Source: Rhytidiadelphus loreus (taxonomy: Eukaryota; Streptophyta; Bryopsida; Hypnales; Hylocomiaceae). From it: a stretch of DNA of 64,000 bases. Shown one piece after another: positions 25,101 through 38,169 of the stretch. The stretch's first letter is position 1. Every line of letters starts with the position of its first letter. Where the stretch lies: the NCBI GenBank assembly GCA_947034895.1, contig OX344762.1:33398760-33462759 (forward strand), in the 5' to 3' direction. The notes beneath the pieces are model-generated. The model worked only from the letters and a program-made list of their open reading frames with translations, was not told where the DNA came from and did not search any database. The position numbers were made by a program, and so were the translations under genes.

Positions 25101-26643
25101 CACACTCGCACATCCGCGACCTTGGCTTAGATAATGCCTTCGAGGCGCGCACCGTCTCTCAAGTAGCATCTGTCACTAGTGTTGTGATTTTCTAGGCTAG
25201 TAACGAAAGACTTGAAATTGAAATTAATATTAGGGCGTTTGAATATGAGCTGACGCGAGGAGAGGATGCTTGTTTGTATAGGGCATGGTCAAATAGATGG
25301 CTGCAAGGAGAGCAGCTGGAATGATCTTGCAAATAATCAGGACAAAAAAATTGCAAGACGGGTGGCGTTCTTGGTGGGTTAGTGTGAGCCCCAAATTCGT
25401 CACTTGGGACTCATTTTTTTTTTTTTTTTAGTTTATTACAAATTAAGGCATAAAGTACTACAAAAAGCCCAAAAAAGAGTGTAGAACCAAAATAGGTATG
25501 TCACGTACCAGCATAGCATTTGGTCATAACTAGCCTTTTATCCATAGATTACCCATAAAACCCACTTGTATATAGGTTAGAACCCGTAATTAGTGGGAAA
25601 CAATAGGGGGACTGGGAACTTCCCCAAAATAGCCCAAACCTAGTGCATGTGACCATGATAGGCTAAATTAGTCTTAGGAGAGTTAGGGGGGTCCCCACGT
25701 AAATCTCCAAAGATAGGTTCTAGTTTCCCCATTCCACTGACGAAACACTAGGAATCCAAATTGTTAGCTTGCAGGTGTTACTTGTCCCAGACAGGCCGCA
25801 TGGAGGAATCCACAGCCGACGGATAGTGTTCTCGGATCCGGAACATGTCGGGATGTCCACGGCAGAACCCATTCGCCAAGATTCCCTCACATGTGAAAGA
25901 TTCCCTGATTGCCGGTGATTCAACCGAAGTCAGTTTTCACCACGCCACCAATTGTGTGCCAGAATAGCCTAAGACTTGGCACGTGGCTTGGGGGACTCCA
26001 TGAGAGGTTCCCCAAAAAGTCTCGGTTTTTTCTGATCTCCAAAGGATCTTTTTCCGAGCGGTCAACCGCCAAAGGCCATGTTGGGAAATTCATGAAAAAT
26101 ACCCAGGCCGCGGTAAAATCTCACTAAAAATTAGACTAGCATCTTTTATGTTAATAACGCGCCCCGACAAATGTCATGGTGTTCCAATAGCGGGAAGCAG
26201 CCGAAACTGACAACATCCCCCCAATTAATATTTACGGCAGGATCATTGCGGGGTTGACCGGCGTCCCGGGAGCGTACGAAGTCGGAACGAAGACATCAAG
26301 GAGCCTTTTCTTACTCCCTAGAGCCTCCCCAACAACCCTAGCTAGTTACCCAAGCCAAAAGAGGTAAACCCCCAAAGTTAGGTTTTTACCCTTTTAATTG
26401 GCTCTAGTTGGCACTAGTTTCCGATGGTTTTTTTGTGATAGAAATAGGGGGTAGGAGGTCGTTTAGGCTAAAAATGGCATTCTGAAGCCATTGGCGCAAT
26501 CCATTTGCAATTCCGAGATAAACTCCAAAAGTTAGAGGCTAGGACCAGCGTAAAACCCAAAATTAGGTGAAAATCTCAAATTTGGATGAAAATCCGGATG
26601 GATGAGGTTACTCGTCGAGGGGGGGAGTGGGCCCTTGGAAACC

Positions 26644-26680
26644 TATAAAAGGGGGCCCTTCTCTCTCCCAAAACACCCCC
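26644..26680 (+). promoter_or_regulatory. Putative LTR core promoter
   Basis: CTATAAAAGGGGGCCC followed by the pyrimidine-rich TTCTCTCTCCC makes a good plant TATA box plus initiator. It sits about 1.26 kb inside LTR A. LTR B keeps a degraded version (near 34955), and the diverged relative at 57489 keeps GTATAAAAGGCCC, so the position is conserved in the family. Confidence 0.6.
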
Positions 26681-27429
26681 AATACTTGTTTTGGGTCCGT
26701 GGGTCCAACCTCTCGTGGTTTTGGCAACTTTTGGCCAAAACTCCCTACGGTGTTTTGGAGCACTTTTGCTCCTCTTTGTGGTTACAATTTTAGTGTTGAA
26801 GGTCCGTGGGGGGCCCTTCTCCTTGTCTTGCAACTCGTGTGAAGTTTCTTTTTAACGTTCTTACCATCCAAGTCGGGTTGGGTGTCTTGTCCGTGTTTTG
26901 TACTAACCCTGGAACTACCCTCCACCGTACCTTGGCAATGCCGATTTGGGGGGCTTCCAGTTCATGTTGTGTCATTTATGTCGCACTAACCTCCTTGTAC
27001 TAACCACGTTCTTTTCCGTATTTCGTTACTAACCCAGTTATTACCGTTGCATTGGAGTCGAGTCATTGTATCCATATTGGAAAAGAGTGGGATAGTTCCC
27101 TTAGGGGTAACCAGACCCCACCGTTCCTTGTCCAAGTTTAGTCCTAAATTGTGTGTTAAAGGGTCCACCACACGGCGGAGCTTTGAACCTCTAGGGGAAG
27201 GCAAAAATCCTAAATTTGGTGTTAAAGCCAAATTGACGGCGAAGCCTTGAACCCCCCACGTGGTTGGTTCCAAAGTTTAGTTTCCAAAACGCTTGGAAAC
27301 TATTCAAAGTTTAGCCTCCAAAATTAGAGAGTCAACCGTGAAAACCACCCTCGGTCGTGTCTTGTTATAACCCCCACGGGAGTAGGGGTCCCCCAGTCGT
27401 TTGAAGGGTGTGGACGTTTCTTTTGGTTT

Positions 27430-27650
27430 GCCCAGCAGCTCAACCCAATAGTTCGCCCAGCTTGCCCAACAGCCAGCCCGCTTGCACAGGCAGCTAGCCC
27501 GCTCGCACAGGCAGCGTGCCCAGCTCGCACAGGCAGCTTGCCCAACAGCTTGCACAGGCAGCTAGCCCGGCAGCCAGCCCGGCAGCTTGCACAGGCAGCT
27601 TGCCCGCAGCCAGCACAGGCAGCTTGCCCACAGCTCGGCCCAATCGGGGT
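27430..27650. repeat. GC-rich CAGCTTGCCC/GCCAGCCC tandem array in LTR A
   Basis: Irregular units of about 10-20 bases built from CAGC, GCCAGCCCG and TTGCACAGG fill this stretch. LTR B has a related but different array (35830-35876 continuing at 37886-38060), and the other family members carry GTCCAGTTCAG-type arrays at what seems to be the equivalent position. Coding appearance in this region comes from the repeat. Confidence 0.7.
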
Positions 27651-27689
27651 CGGGTTCTCGTTGTTGTTCGTTTTTTTTTGGAAAAAATT

Positions 27690-27835
27690 AGGAAGAAAGT
27701 AGGGTAGGAGACTAAGAAAACTTAGGGAGTAGATAGAATAGGAGACTAAGAAAACTTAGTGACTAGATAGAATAGGAGACTAGGGAAAGTTAGTGAGTAG
27801 ATAGAGTAGGAGACTAAGGAAAAACTAGCACATAG
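27690..27835. repeat. Tandem repeat of ~45-bp AGTAGATAGAATAGGAGACT units
   Basis: About three units alternating TAGATAGAATAGGAGACTA and AGAAAACTTAG. The equivalent stretch of LTR B (38170-38398) has a distinct but related array based on TTAGCATAGAAGTAGAGTGG. Confidence 0.65.
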
Positions 27836-29051
27836 GAAAAATAGGAAACGAGGGTAGGACCTCGCTATACCCGCTAAGGAAGGAGAAATCAAATACAAGA
27901 GACGTTTCCATCTCACCTCACCAACTCTCCCCTCCAACACCCCACATCACCACCATCAAATGCAAGGAGGAGAAGTGGGGGAAAGAGCTTAGATAGAATT
28001 GGGGCACCATCGAGAGGGTAGGAAGGAAATCTTCTCCACCATTAGGGTGAGACGAGCGTAAGAGGTAGTTAGGCCATATTTGACTTTTAGATTCCTTACG
28101 CATTAGGATAAAATGACGCGTAAGGGGTAGTTAGGATGTAGTTTGACCTTCTAAGTAGGTAGGTGTCCAACCCACCCCCCTTCATCAATGGGGCACGCGG
28201 GTTGAGGAGAAGGGGAAAGAAGAAAGAAGTGGCATGCACGGGAAATAAGTGTTTTTTTTAAAATTACAAATACGACGGGACTAACCAAATACGTGCCCCA
28301 CGACCTACAATTTACCATGGTAGAAGAAGGTGAATTGACCACCCTCCTCGCGGAACACCATGCCGAAGTAAGAACCTAACTTCTTCCCTCATCATTGTCT
28401 CACTAGGGGAAAGAGCCCATCTAGGCCGAGAGCTAGGCACCACTAGAGTCCAGGTCAGGTCATGTGTGATTAGGAAATCTTAGAGTAGGTTTCGAGGGGT
28501 TTCCAAAAACATAAGACACGTAGGAATCAGAGTTAGGATGACCGAGATACTGATGGATGAAGTTTAGAGCCCAAAACGGATGAAACTTGGATGTAGCCAT
28601 CCACCCAAGTTGGGACTTAGGATTTAGATAGAGAGTAGGGAGTAAGGTCCGTAAGTCAAATTTCGCCCCCAACCAGATTTGGAAACCCATAGGAAACCAT
28701 GGATGAAGTTTGATAGCCTTGTGGTCGAAACTTCATCCGTCCATAGCAAGTGATTAGGAAGTCCAAATCAAGCGAGTCTTAGGTTTTTAGAAATGGTGGA
28801 AAATAATCTTTGACCCTAGGACATTAGAGTAGGATTTGGAAATAGGAGACACAAAAAACACAGTATAGCAGGATAGTCAACTTAGGGGTCATTAGAACCA
28901 CGATTAGAGAGTCACGATTAGGAACTTAGCAAAAAAGATCCATTGCTTGGAAGGCACAATGGATTGACGCTTAGACACCCCTTAGAGTAGGACACTATCG
29001 TAGAACTAGAACCTGGTTGTGTTCGCCGATTTACCAAGGGTGGGTAAATAA

Positions 29052-29207
<156 letters not shown>

Positions 29208-29456
29208 TAGAGTTTAAGGTTAGTGGTATTTCTACACTGAGGCTTTTAGGCTATTTTGGTACTTGTTGAAGAGGATTTTTTTAAGGATAGTGAGTATGTT
29301 GAAATCTGATACTATAATCAACGACAAGCAAAATCGCATGGTGTGAGCCAAGTGAGTGGAGTGCATCAATTTGATTGGTATGGTTGTTGGAAAGGTGTGA
29401 ACTCCCAATTCGTCACTTGAGACTCATAGTTTTTTTTTAGATTAATTGCAATTTAA

Positions 29457-30384
29457 CCCCTAAAGGACCATTGTCCCTTCGGGGGACAAATGTGTTTTCG
29501 GGTAGGTACATAAGGGCTGAAATTTTTTCCTAATTTTTTGAAACTTTTTTTGGAGGTAGAAAAGCTGATTAGCTTTGTGAGAATATAATTTTTTTCACAA
29601 TCGGTGCCCGGGAACAATAGTTATGACCAAATAAGCTCATACAAGGGGCCGGCGGCTGGCGGGCAGCCCGGCAGCCAAAAAAAAAGGACAAAAATTTGAT
29701 TTTTTTTTTTAATATTTTTTTTCTCATAGATTATATTTTTGTCTATCTGGAAAGCTTTGATTCATCTCATTTGGATATGTTATGAGAAAGTTATAGACAT
29801 TCTTGTTTTTCGGGCAATTTGAGCATCTTCTTGAAAAAAATAACTTGTAGGATTCATTTCTGAATGCAATTTTTCAAAGTTTTCAATTTATTTTTCCATG
29901 GTCTGATTTACTTGCTAGAACAATCTCACCATTGGGATTAGTGCATTTTAATTCCATCTAAAATATATGAATATTTTAGATTTTCCATCTATCTCATACC
30001 TACTTCTACTTAACAATTTTCTTAAGAATGATAATTAAGGTTTTTTGAATTTTTTTTTACTTAGACTCTCAACTCAATTCTCCACTATAAAGATTTAAAG
30101 CTCAAAACTCTACCTTGCAAAAATTTTAAGTTAAAAATGTTCAAAGTCCAAAAATCTAGTCTTGCAATGTGGTGAAAATTTTGTTTTTTCCACTTTAAAC
30201 GTAGATATCTTGCAATTTGAGCGGTCAAAAATTCTGAATTTTTTTTCACACATTTTCATACTAGTTAGGTGTAATTTTCTATGGTTAGATATGAAAAAAA
30301 TCAATTAAATTTGTTTTTTACTCGCTATAGGTATGACAATTTTGAGTGTTTTTTGGCAAAAAAAAGGCTTTGGTCTTTTAGGGG
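29457..30384. mobile_element. TIR element flanked by TTAA (928 bp)
   Basis: Termini are CCCCTAAAGGACCA and TGGTCTTTTAGGGG (one mismatch), with TTAA on both sides (29453-29456, 30385-30388). The empty site is visible in LTR A and LTR B, where the corresponding sequence reads AAATTAAGGCATAA and GGTTTAAAGCATAA, confirming the borders. No coding frame. A TTAA target with C-rich ends recalls piggyBac. However, the related copy at 33510-34414 is flanked by ATAA on both sides, so a strict TTAA rule does not hold. Confidence 0.85.
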
Positions 30385-30543
30385 TTAAGTCATAATATCA
30401 TACAAAAAATCCAAAAAAGAGTGTAGAACCAAAATAGGCATGTTACATGCCAGTATAGCTTTTGGTGATAAATAGACTTTTATCCTTAAAATACCTCCCA
30501 AACTCACTTGTACATAGGTTAGAACCATAAAGTAGTGGGAATC

Positions 30544-30816
30544 AACCCTTTTTTTTTGGTTTTTGAAAAAGTGCCAAGATGGCAATCACTTAAAATTTGG
30601 TGAAGCATTTTATTTCTTCATACATCCATTTTTTGTACCGTAAAACACTTTTCAATCAAATTCATACTTTTTTTCATCCAAATTTGACAATTTCATCCAT
30701 ATTTTAAATTGGAATGAATTTTTTTTGGCGAAAAAAGATTACTTTTTACTGGCGGAAAAAATATTTTCACTATAAAATGGTGCTTTCTGGCTCCATTTCA
30801 CCCCCCAAAAAGGGGT
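30544..30816. mobile_element. MITE with AACCCTTTTT ends, imperfect 10-bp TSD
   Basis: An extra block of about 273 bp relative to LTRs A and B, beginning AACCCTTTTTTTTTT and ending CCCCAAAAAGGGGT. Flanks AGTGGGAATC and AGTGGAAATT agree at 8 of 10 positions, which suggests a Mutator-like 9-10 bp duplication. A block similar in sequence and ends lies at about 56165-56453. Confidence 0.6.
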
Positions 30817-31239
30817 AGTGGAAATTAACACACTTGTAGGAAATAGTTTAGAATCCAATACATGTGACCATAATTGGCTAAATTGGTCCCAATAGAAATA
30901 GAAAGATCCTTACGTAAATCTCCAAAGATAGGTTTCAATTTTCCCATCCCATCGACAAAATATTAGAAACCCTAATTATTAGCCTGCATAAGTCACTTTC
31001 TCAAGACAAGCCAACAGAGGCATCTATGGTCACTAGATGGTGCTTTAGGATTGGAAGCATGTCAGGGAGTCCAAAACAAAATCCATTCACGAAGATTCCT
31101 TGACTGTTGATAAATCAAAGAAGGCTAATTTAACCTTTTTGCCGACTGTGTACAAGACTGATGCAAGACTTGGCGCACCCCTTGGAAAATTCCATGAGAG
31201 GTTCCTAAGAAGTTTTGGAATTTTTTAACTTGCAGAGAT

Positions 31240-31608
31240 AATTGAAGAAGGCGGGGGTCCAATTAGTAACCGAGAGAGTCGGAAGTCTAGTTCAGTAATC
31301 AAGAGTCTAGTAAAAAATCGGGGAAGACATGAGTCCAATCGATAATTGCGGGAGTTAAGAGTCTAGTTCAGTAATCGGAAGTCGGAAGTCTAGTTAGTAA
31401 TCAGGGAAGGCGAGGGTCCAGTAAGTAAACGGGGGAGTTGAGATTCTAATTTAGTAATCAAGAGTCTAATCAGTAATTGGGGAAGGCGAGGGTCCAGTCA
31501 ATGACCGGAGGGATTGGGAGTCCAATTCAATATCGAGGAGTCGGAGATCCAGTTCAGTAATTAGGAGACAAGAATCTAGTCAATAATCGAGGAAGGCAAG
31601 GATCTAGT
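31240..31608. repeat. GTCCAGTTCAGTAATCGGG tandem array, left part
   Basis: Degenerate units of about 30-37 bp carry variants of GTCCAGTTCAGTAATC and GGGAGTCGG. The array continues after LTR B at 53420-53643, because LTR B is inserted in it with imperfect duplication CTAGT/CCAGT. A related array is at 59238-59430. Confidence 0.75.
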
Positions 31609-31920
31609 TGTGAGCCCCAAATTTGTCACTTGGGACTTGTAGTTTTTTTTTTAGATTGTTGTGGTTTAAAGCATAATATTATACAAAAAGCCCAAAAAAG
31701 AGTGTAGAACCAAAATAGGTATGTCACGTGCCAGTATAGCTTTTGGTCAAAAATAGCCTTTCACCCTTAGAATCTTCCCAAACCTACTTGCACATAGGAT
31801 AGAACCGCGAAGTAGTGGGAAATAGCAGGCTTGTAGGAAACTTATCCAAAATAGCCTAAGTTCTAGTACATGTGATTAGGCTTGGCTAAATTGGTCCTAT
31901 GAGAGATAGGGAGGTCCTTA

Positions 31921-32157
31921 CACTAGAAGAAAGCCTTGTTTAATTGAATGTTCTTGCGTCAAAGTTGACGGATTTTCTTAAGCATCCAATGTAACGTCTT
32001 CATGTGTTTATGTCAACAATGACATCCAATGTACATCTTTATGCTACATTGGATGTCATTGTTGACATAAACACAAGAAGATGTTACAGTGGATGCTTAA
32101 GAAAATCCGTCAACTTTGACGCAGGAACATCCAATTAAACAAGGCTTTCTACTAGTG
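31921..32157. mobile_element. Perfect-looking foldback CACTA MITE, TSD TTA
   Basis: It begins CACTAGAAGAAAGCC and ends GGCTTTCTACTAGTG, flanked by TTA on both sides (31918-31920, 32158-32160). Almost the whole 237 bp is an inverted repeat with arms of about 110 bases, very few mismatches and a short centre near 32030-32045. Its transcript would form a long hairpin able to feed small-RNA production. Confidence 0.9.
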
Positions 32158-32837
32158 TTATGTAAATATCCAAAGATAGGTTCTAGTTTCCCTATTCCAT
32201 CGATGAAATATTAGGAAGTTCAATTGTTAGTATGTAGGTGTCACTTTTTCAAAATAGGCCAACTGGAGGAATCTATGGTTACCGGATGGTGCTCTAGGAT
32301 TGGAAGCATGTCAGGGAGTCAACAACAAAATTGATTTGCCAAGATTTCCTCACATGTGGAAGATTCCCTAACTGTCGGTAATTCAAGAGAAGCCGGTTTT
32401 ACCTTCCTACTAGCTGTACGCAAAACTGACTCCAGACTTGGCACGTGCCTTGGAAAGTTCTATGAGAGGTTCCCCAAAAAGTCTTGGGTTTTTTTTATCT
32501 CCAGAGGATCTTTTTCTAAGTGGTCAATTGCTAAAAACCATGAAGGGAAATTCACGTAAATTACCTTGGCTGCGGTAAAATCTCACTAAAAATTAGATTA
32601 GCTTCTTTCATGTTAATAATGCGCTTCAACAAGTTTTGCAGTATTTCAATAGCGGGAGGCAGCCAAATCACCGACATTCCTACAATTATTAATTACAACA
32701 AGATTTTCGTGGAATTGACTGGCGTTTTGGGAGCGCATGAAGTCAGAACGAAGTCATCAAGGGGTCTTTTCTTACTCTCTAGGTCCCTCCCAACAACCCT
32801 AGCTTGTTGCCCTAGTTAGAAAAGATAACCTCCAATA

Positions 32838-34825
32838 CACTAGAAGAAACCCTTGTTTTCTCTATTGTTTTAAAAGATGTGAAAGTGCGTTATTTTGAAT
32901 TGAAGGCATGTTAAGTTGTTAACTCTAATGACACTTAAAATCCGTCGAAGACATCATTTCAATGAACGGCTAAAATCTTCTAAAATGCGCATTGATGTCT
33001 ACATGTTTGATGAAAGCCACATCGATGTTGCAACAGCCACACCATTTTTTTTTGTTCGGGCAATGTTCATTTAAAAAATAAATAAATAACCACTATGAAA
33101 ATGTGGCATGTCACATGATTTACTAAAAATAATTGGCATTAATGGTATTAAATTATTTAGAATTAAAATTATTTAATTATACACAATAATTATTCTTAAA
33201 AAAACAAAGAGAAAAAAAATTAAAAGAAATTCTAAAATTCACAAATAATTTATGACCTACCATTTAAAGAACTTCTAATGGAGAAGTCAAGTAATTACAT
33301 CATTGGTGCTTATGAAGATGAGGGGAAGAAGGGTCCCTTTTATACCGAAATTCATTGTCCGTCCATGACAAAAGATATGGAATAATTCAAAATTGAAAAC
33401 TTGACTACATAACATGTTGATGTTTTTTCTAACATTCAATTTTGAACAAAAAATTTGTTTTACATATCCTATACGGGTTGCCTTACTTCCTACCAACCCA
33501 CTAGTATAAAACCTAAAGGACCAAGACTTGTTTACTGCAAATAAACACCCAAAATTGCCATCTACACAGAAAAGAGTAAGAAAAAAACTTAATTGTTTCT
33601 TTTGCACATCTAACTATAGTATCTTACACCTGATTAGCATGAGAATGTGTTCAAAAATTTCAAAATTTTTCACTGCATACATTGCAAGTTATCACCGTTT
33701 AAAGAAAAAAAAAATTCAACACATTACGGGACTAGATTATTTGACTTTGAACCTTCTTAAATTAAATTTTTTGCACTACATAGTTTTGAGGTTCAAATCT
33801 TTATTGTGGGGAATTGAGTTGAGAGTCTAGGAAAAAAAAGAACTTCAAAAAAACTTAATTTGTATTCTTTAAAAAATTATTAAATAGAAATAGGTATGAG
33901 ATTGAAGGAAAATCTGAATTATTAATATCCTTGAAATGGAATTATAACGCAATGATTCCAATGGTGAGATTGTTTTAGCAAGAAAACTAAACCATATGGA
34001 ACTTTTTTTTTGAACAATTGTAAAAATTGCATTCAAAAATGAATCCTGCAAGTTATTTTTTCAAGAAGATGCTTTAATTGCCTCCAAGACAATAATTGTC
34101 CATAACTTTCTCATAACAAATCCAAATGGAATAAATCAAAGCTTTCCATATAGACAAAACATAATTTATGAGAAAGAAAGAAAATTTAATTTAAATTTTT
34201 AAATTTTTGTTTGTTGCCCCCCAATCCCCCATCCCCTATTTTGAGCTTATTTGGGCATAACTTTTGTTCTTGAGTACTGATTGAAAAAAAAATTACATTC
34301 CCATGAAGCTAATCAAGTTTTTATCTTCAAAAAAAATTTCAAAAAATAATGACAGAAATTCAGCCCATAGGTACTTGCCCAAAATTCCATTTGTTCCCAA
34401 TGATCCTTTAGGGGATAAGGAGCTCATTGTTTCATTCATAATATACATCCATCTATTTTCCTTTTTATTCAAAGTATGCCATATGACTGCCCTTCTTCTA
34501 TTTTTTTATCATCTAGTTTGTGTTTTATCTCATTCCGCTGTAATTTACAGAAATTTATTCAAATGAATCTAAAACTTCTAGTTGATGTAACACTTCTATA
34601 TTTTTTAAGACGTTTTAATAAATATGACCATGTTTTATTTAATGTCCGGAAAAACATACACATTTCTTATGTCATCCACCTATTTTTGCTCTGACATCCC
34701 CACATCTTCCCCAACATTAGTAAAAATTTGCCTTCTATAGGCTCATAATTTGTGATACATTGATGTCAATGAAAACATGGCCTGTTTTTTTGTAACACCA
34801 TAGAAAACATGGGTTTTTTTATAGT
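32838..34825. mobile_element. CACTA-type element of ~2 kb with a nested TIR element
   Basis: The left end CACTAGAAGAAACCCTTG mirrors the right end ATGGGTTTTTTTATAGT, which is degraded. It interrupts LTR B exactly where LTR A is continuous (GGTAAACCCCCAAAGTTAG). Near the left end, ATGTC/GACAT-type subterminal motifs recur, as in the 13.8-kb CACTA element. No transposase frame. The target duplication is no longer clear. Confidence 0.65.
33510..34414. mobile_element. Diverged inverted copy of the TTAA-type element, TSD ATAA
   Basis: Over most of its length it aligns, reversed, with 29457-30384; for example TGGGGAATTGAGTTGAGAG matches GTGGAGAATTGAGTTGAGAG. Ends are AACCTAAAGGACCA and TGATCCTTTAGGGG. 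Direct repeats ATAA lie at 33506-33509 and 34415-34418. Divergence indicates an older insertion than 29457-30384. Confidence 0.72.
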
Positions 34826-35875
34826 CAAAGTTAGAGTTTACGACCAACGTAAAAATTCTAATGTGGTGAAAATCCTAAAAGATAAGGATGAAAATCTCGC
34901 ATGATAGGGTTACCTAGGTTAGAAAGGGAGGGGAAGGGCGCCCTAGAAGAGTATGAAAGGGGATCTTTCTCCCTCTCCAAACACCCCTTTCTTGTACTTG
35001 GGACTGTTGGTCCCGCTTATGTGAAGATTTTGGCCCTTTTGACTAAAAATTTTTAGTCTTATTTTTTGGCTTCTTTCGGAGTTGTTGTTGTTGGTGTTTT
35101 TCAAAGAGTGTAGAGGACTTTGGGGGTCCTTCTACACCTTGTTGCTACTTTGGATTGAGAGTTGATACTTTGTTATTATAAAGTATAGTATCGAGTTGGT
35201 AATTGATTTTTGTCCTTGAGTCTTGATGTTATACTAACCCTAGAGTTCATCCTCTACCGTACCTTGGCAATGCCACTTTGGAGGGCCTCTAGTTTGTGTT
35301 TTTTTCACTTTTGTGGTACTAACCTTTGTTACTAATTTCGAGTTGTTCTATTCTTGTCACTAACCCAAGTCCCATGCGTGGTATTGGTTCTAGTCTTTTT
35401 TGTCCTTGTTAAGGAAAAAAGTGGAGTGGTTCCCTTTAGTGTAACAAAACTCTACCTTTTCTAATTGGTCCCAAGTCCTAGATTGTGTATTAAAAGGTCT
35501 ATTAGACAGTGGAGCTTTGAACCTCTAGGGGTTCACAAGTTCTAGATTTGGTATTAAACCTAAATCGACTGTGAAGCTTTGAACCATCCATCCAATTAAT
35601 CCCAAAGTTTAGTTTCCAAAACACGTTGGAAATAAATCAAAGTTTAGCATCTAAAATAGAGGTTTCTTAAAGCTATGGTCAAGTGTCAAGTCTCGACCTT
35701 TACAAGATATCTTTAGATATTTAAGTTCTTTTCCCAAGCACCAATGAGATCTCCGCTCTCAAGTTGTCAAGGTGGTTGAATACTCTTCCGTTTTATTTTT
35801 TCCCTTTATAAGGGCCAAGTTAGCCTCCGCAAGCCCAAGCTAGCCAGGACAGCAGCCGGGTAGCAAGCCGCTGTC

Positions 35876-37885
35876 GTGCTACAAATGCAAATATTATGTG
35901 GAATATGTATATATACCTCATTTAGATAGATTTAAATATTTGTAGCATTATAAAGAAGATGATGTCATTTGAGGTGGCTTCAAGGTGACGCCTTTTCTCT
36001 TTGACTATATAGAGAAAGATTTACTTGAAAGTTTCATCTCATTTGATATTCTTCTTCTTCGTGTTTTATTTAGATTATACTATGTTGAACTAAAGGGGTT
36101 TTTTTGAGCCTCAAGATGAAGAATCTCAACCGGAGCGTGAGTTTGAATTTCTTTATCGCAATTGCCGAATCAGCCACAACTGCCACTAGGTCTTTCATTG
36201 CTACATGGGCGACCAAAAAATAAAGCTGGACCATCTCGATCACCGAAACAACCTCGCATGAAGAAACGATGGCACGTTAACCTTTAGCGTGACTCTCTGG
36301 CATTGGTGATTTTATTGCAAGTTGGATGTGTTGAATCCGGCAGCCGTGAAGAGACATTTGAAGGATGTTTTGAAGGCTTAAACGACGAGCAATACTATTG
36401 CATGGTGAGGCCTATCGAAGGGAGTTGTGGTCATTAACGATGGTTGGAAGGGCCAGTTAATCTTTTAACCAAGGCAGATCGTGTGGATTATGTTGTTGCT
36501 ACCGTCAAACACATCCTTAAATTTTTGTAGATGAAGTGACATTTCAATTGGAGCTCTAGTTTTTTACCTCTATTAGATTTATGTTGGATTTTAGTTCTTC
36601 ATTTCATAGTTGAAGTGATTTGTTACAATAAATTTGTGTTTGTGAAGTAACATGAGGGAAATATTCAAATAGTTTATCTTCTAAGTGAACTTGAAGTGAA
36701 TTTCCTTCAAAGTTAAAGATAAAGAAATAGTTGTGGGCCAAATAAGTACTCAATTATTCATGTAATTTTGGGAGTGAGTTAGGGGCTGACCCCACTTGTT
36801 TGTGTGGTTAGAGTGAACACTATTCATCTTCTCTCCCGTTGTGAGTTTAGAGAGGACTCAAATTTTTGGAGAACCATTGTGTTGTGAGTTTCAAGAATTT
36901 TGAAATGAAATTTTGAAGAGTTGTGTATCATGGTGTGTAGTTTTTAAATTGTTTTCACTTGCTTGATTTGGAGTTGTGAATCAAAAATTGTGCTAGTTTG
37001 AATGGAGGGAAGTTTGTTGCCTTTGAAATAAAAAGGCAGAGACTCCGACCGGCCATAAAAGACGGACAGGTTCTTGATTTGCAATGAAATTTGGAGGAAG
37101 TGTAGAAAATTGTGTTAACTTTTTATAAAAATATCACTTGTTCTATTTGGAGTTTGTATGAGTGAGTTGTGATTGTGGAAGTAAAAGAGGGTCTGCTGCC
37201 CTTCTTTTTTCAAAGTCAAAACTTTGGATGGCCATAGAAGTTGGACAGAATTTTAGAATTTCTTGAAATTTGGAAGAGAAGTAGAAGTTTGTGTTAGCTT
37301 TTTCAAAAGCTATCATTCACTTCATTTAGAGTTGTGAAGCAATGGCGGCACTCAACCAAAGTTCAGCATGAGAATTGGAGGTTGAAGCTGGAGATTGGAG
37401 GAAATGATGAAGACGTGTGTGTGTGTAGCTTGTGGCTTTGTAAATTTTATTGTTATGGGCGGTTTGGTTACACCAATACTAGCCTCATTTTGTGTTGTAA
37501 ATGCGACAAAATGGGGTTAATTGCCCATATGGTTGAGACTTTTATGTTGTTCCTACTAGTGAGGCAAATTTGTTGGTCTCCGTGGGTTTGAAATTTAGGA
37601 TCCAATCCCTCAGACGGATCAGCTCGTGGTTTGGCTGTTCCATTTTACACGTCCAAAGCCCGTGGTTTCTTATTACCCTACCTTAACCCTTGGCCTATTT
37701 AGAAACACTACAGGATAAGACAACGAGTAGCACTTTGAAGATTTGAAGACTTGAAGATTCAAAGATTCTACAAGTTACAAATTCATTTATTGGTTTATAT
37801 CATCTTACAACTTCTTTCATTCCCAAACCATTTCTGGTTGCAACTAGAATCTTCGTGATTTTTCGAGGCAAACACTCTCAATATG
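35876..37885. mobile_element. Unclassified ~2-kb insertion in LTR B
   Basis: It interrupts the CAGC-rich array of LTR B between GCCGGGTAGCAAGCCGC and CTAGCCAAGACAGCAAG, whose flanks resume the same kind of array. Borders are approximate and no TIR or LTR pair was found. On the + strand, about 36360-36540 stays mostly open with a few stops (including NDEQYYCMVRP and TKADRVDYVVATVKH), so a decayed coding segment is possible. The family was not recognised. Confidence 0.5.
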
Positions 37886-38169
37886 ACACTACTTAGCTAG
37901 CCAAGACAGCAAGTCTCCAACCAAGACAGTAAGCCTCTAGCCAACCGAGACAACAAGCTCAACTAGCCGAGTAAACGACTCAACTAGCCGGTAGCAGGCC
38001 TCCAACCGGGTAAGCAAGCCCTCAGTCAAGACAACAAGCCACCTAATAACCAAGACAACAGGCCCTGAGCAACAAGTGTTGCCATTCTGTGTTCCTTTTG
38101 GGGAGGAATTTTGTAGGTTTGAACTTTGAAAGGTTCTTAGGAAAAAGGAAAAATAAATTAACCACAAAA

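Noticed and set aside
27304..27707. Cys/Ala-rich frames on both strands
   Set aside because: They are translations of the CAGCTTGCCC tandem array in LTR A.
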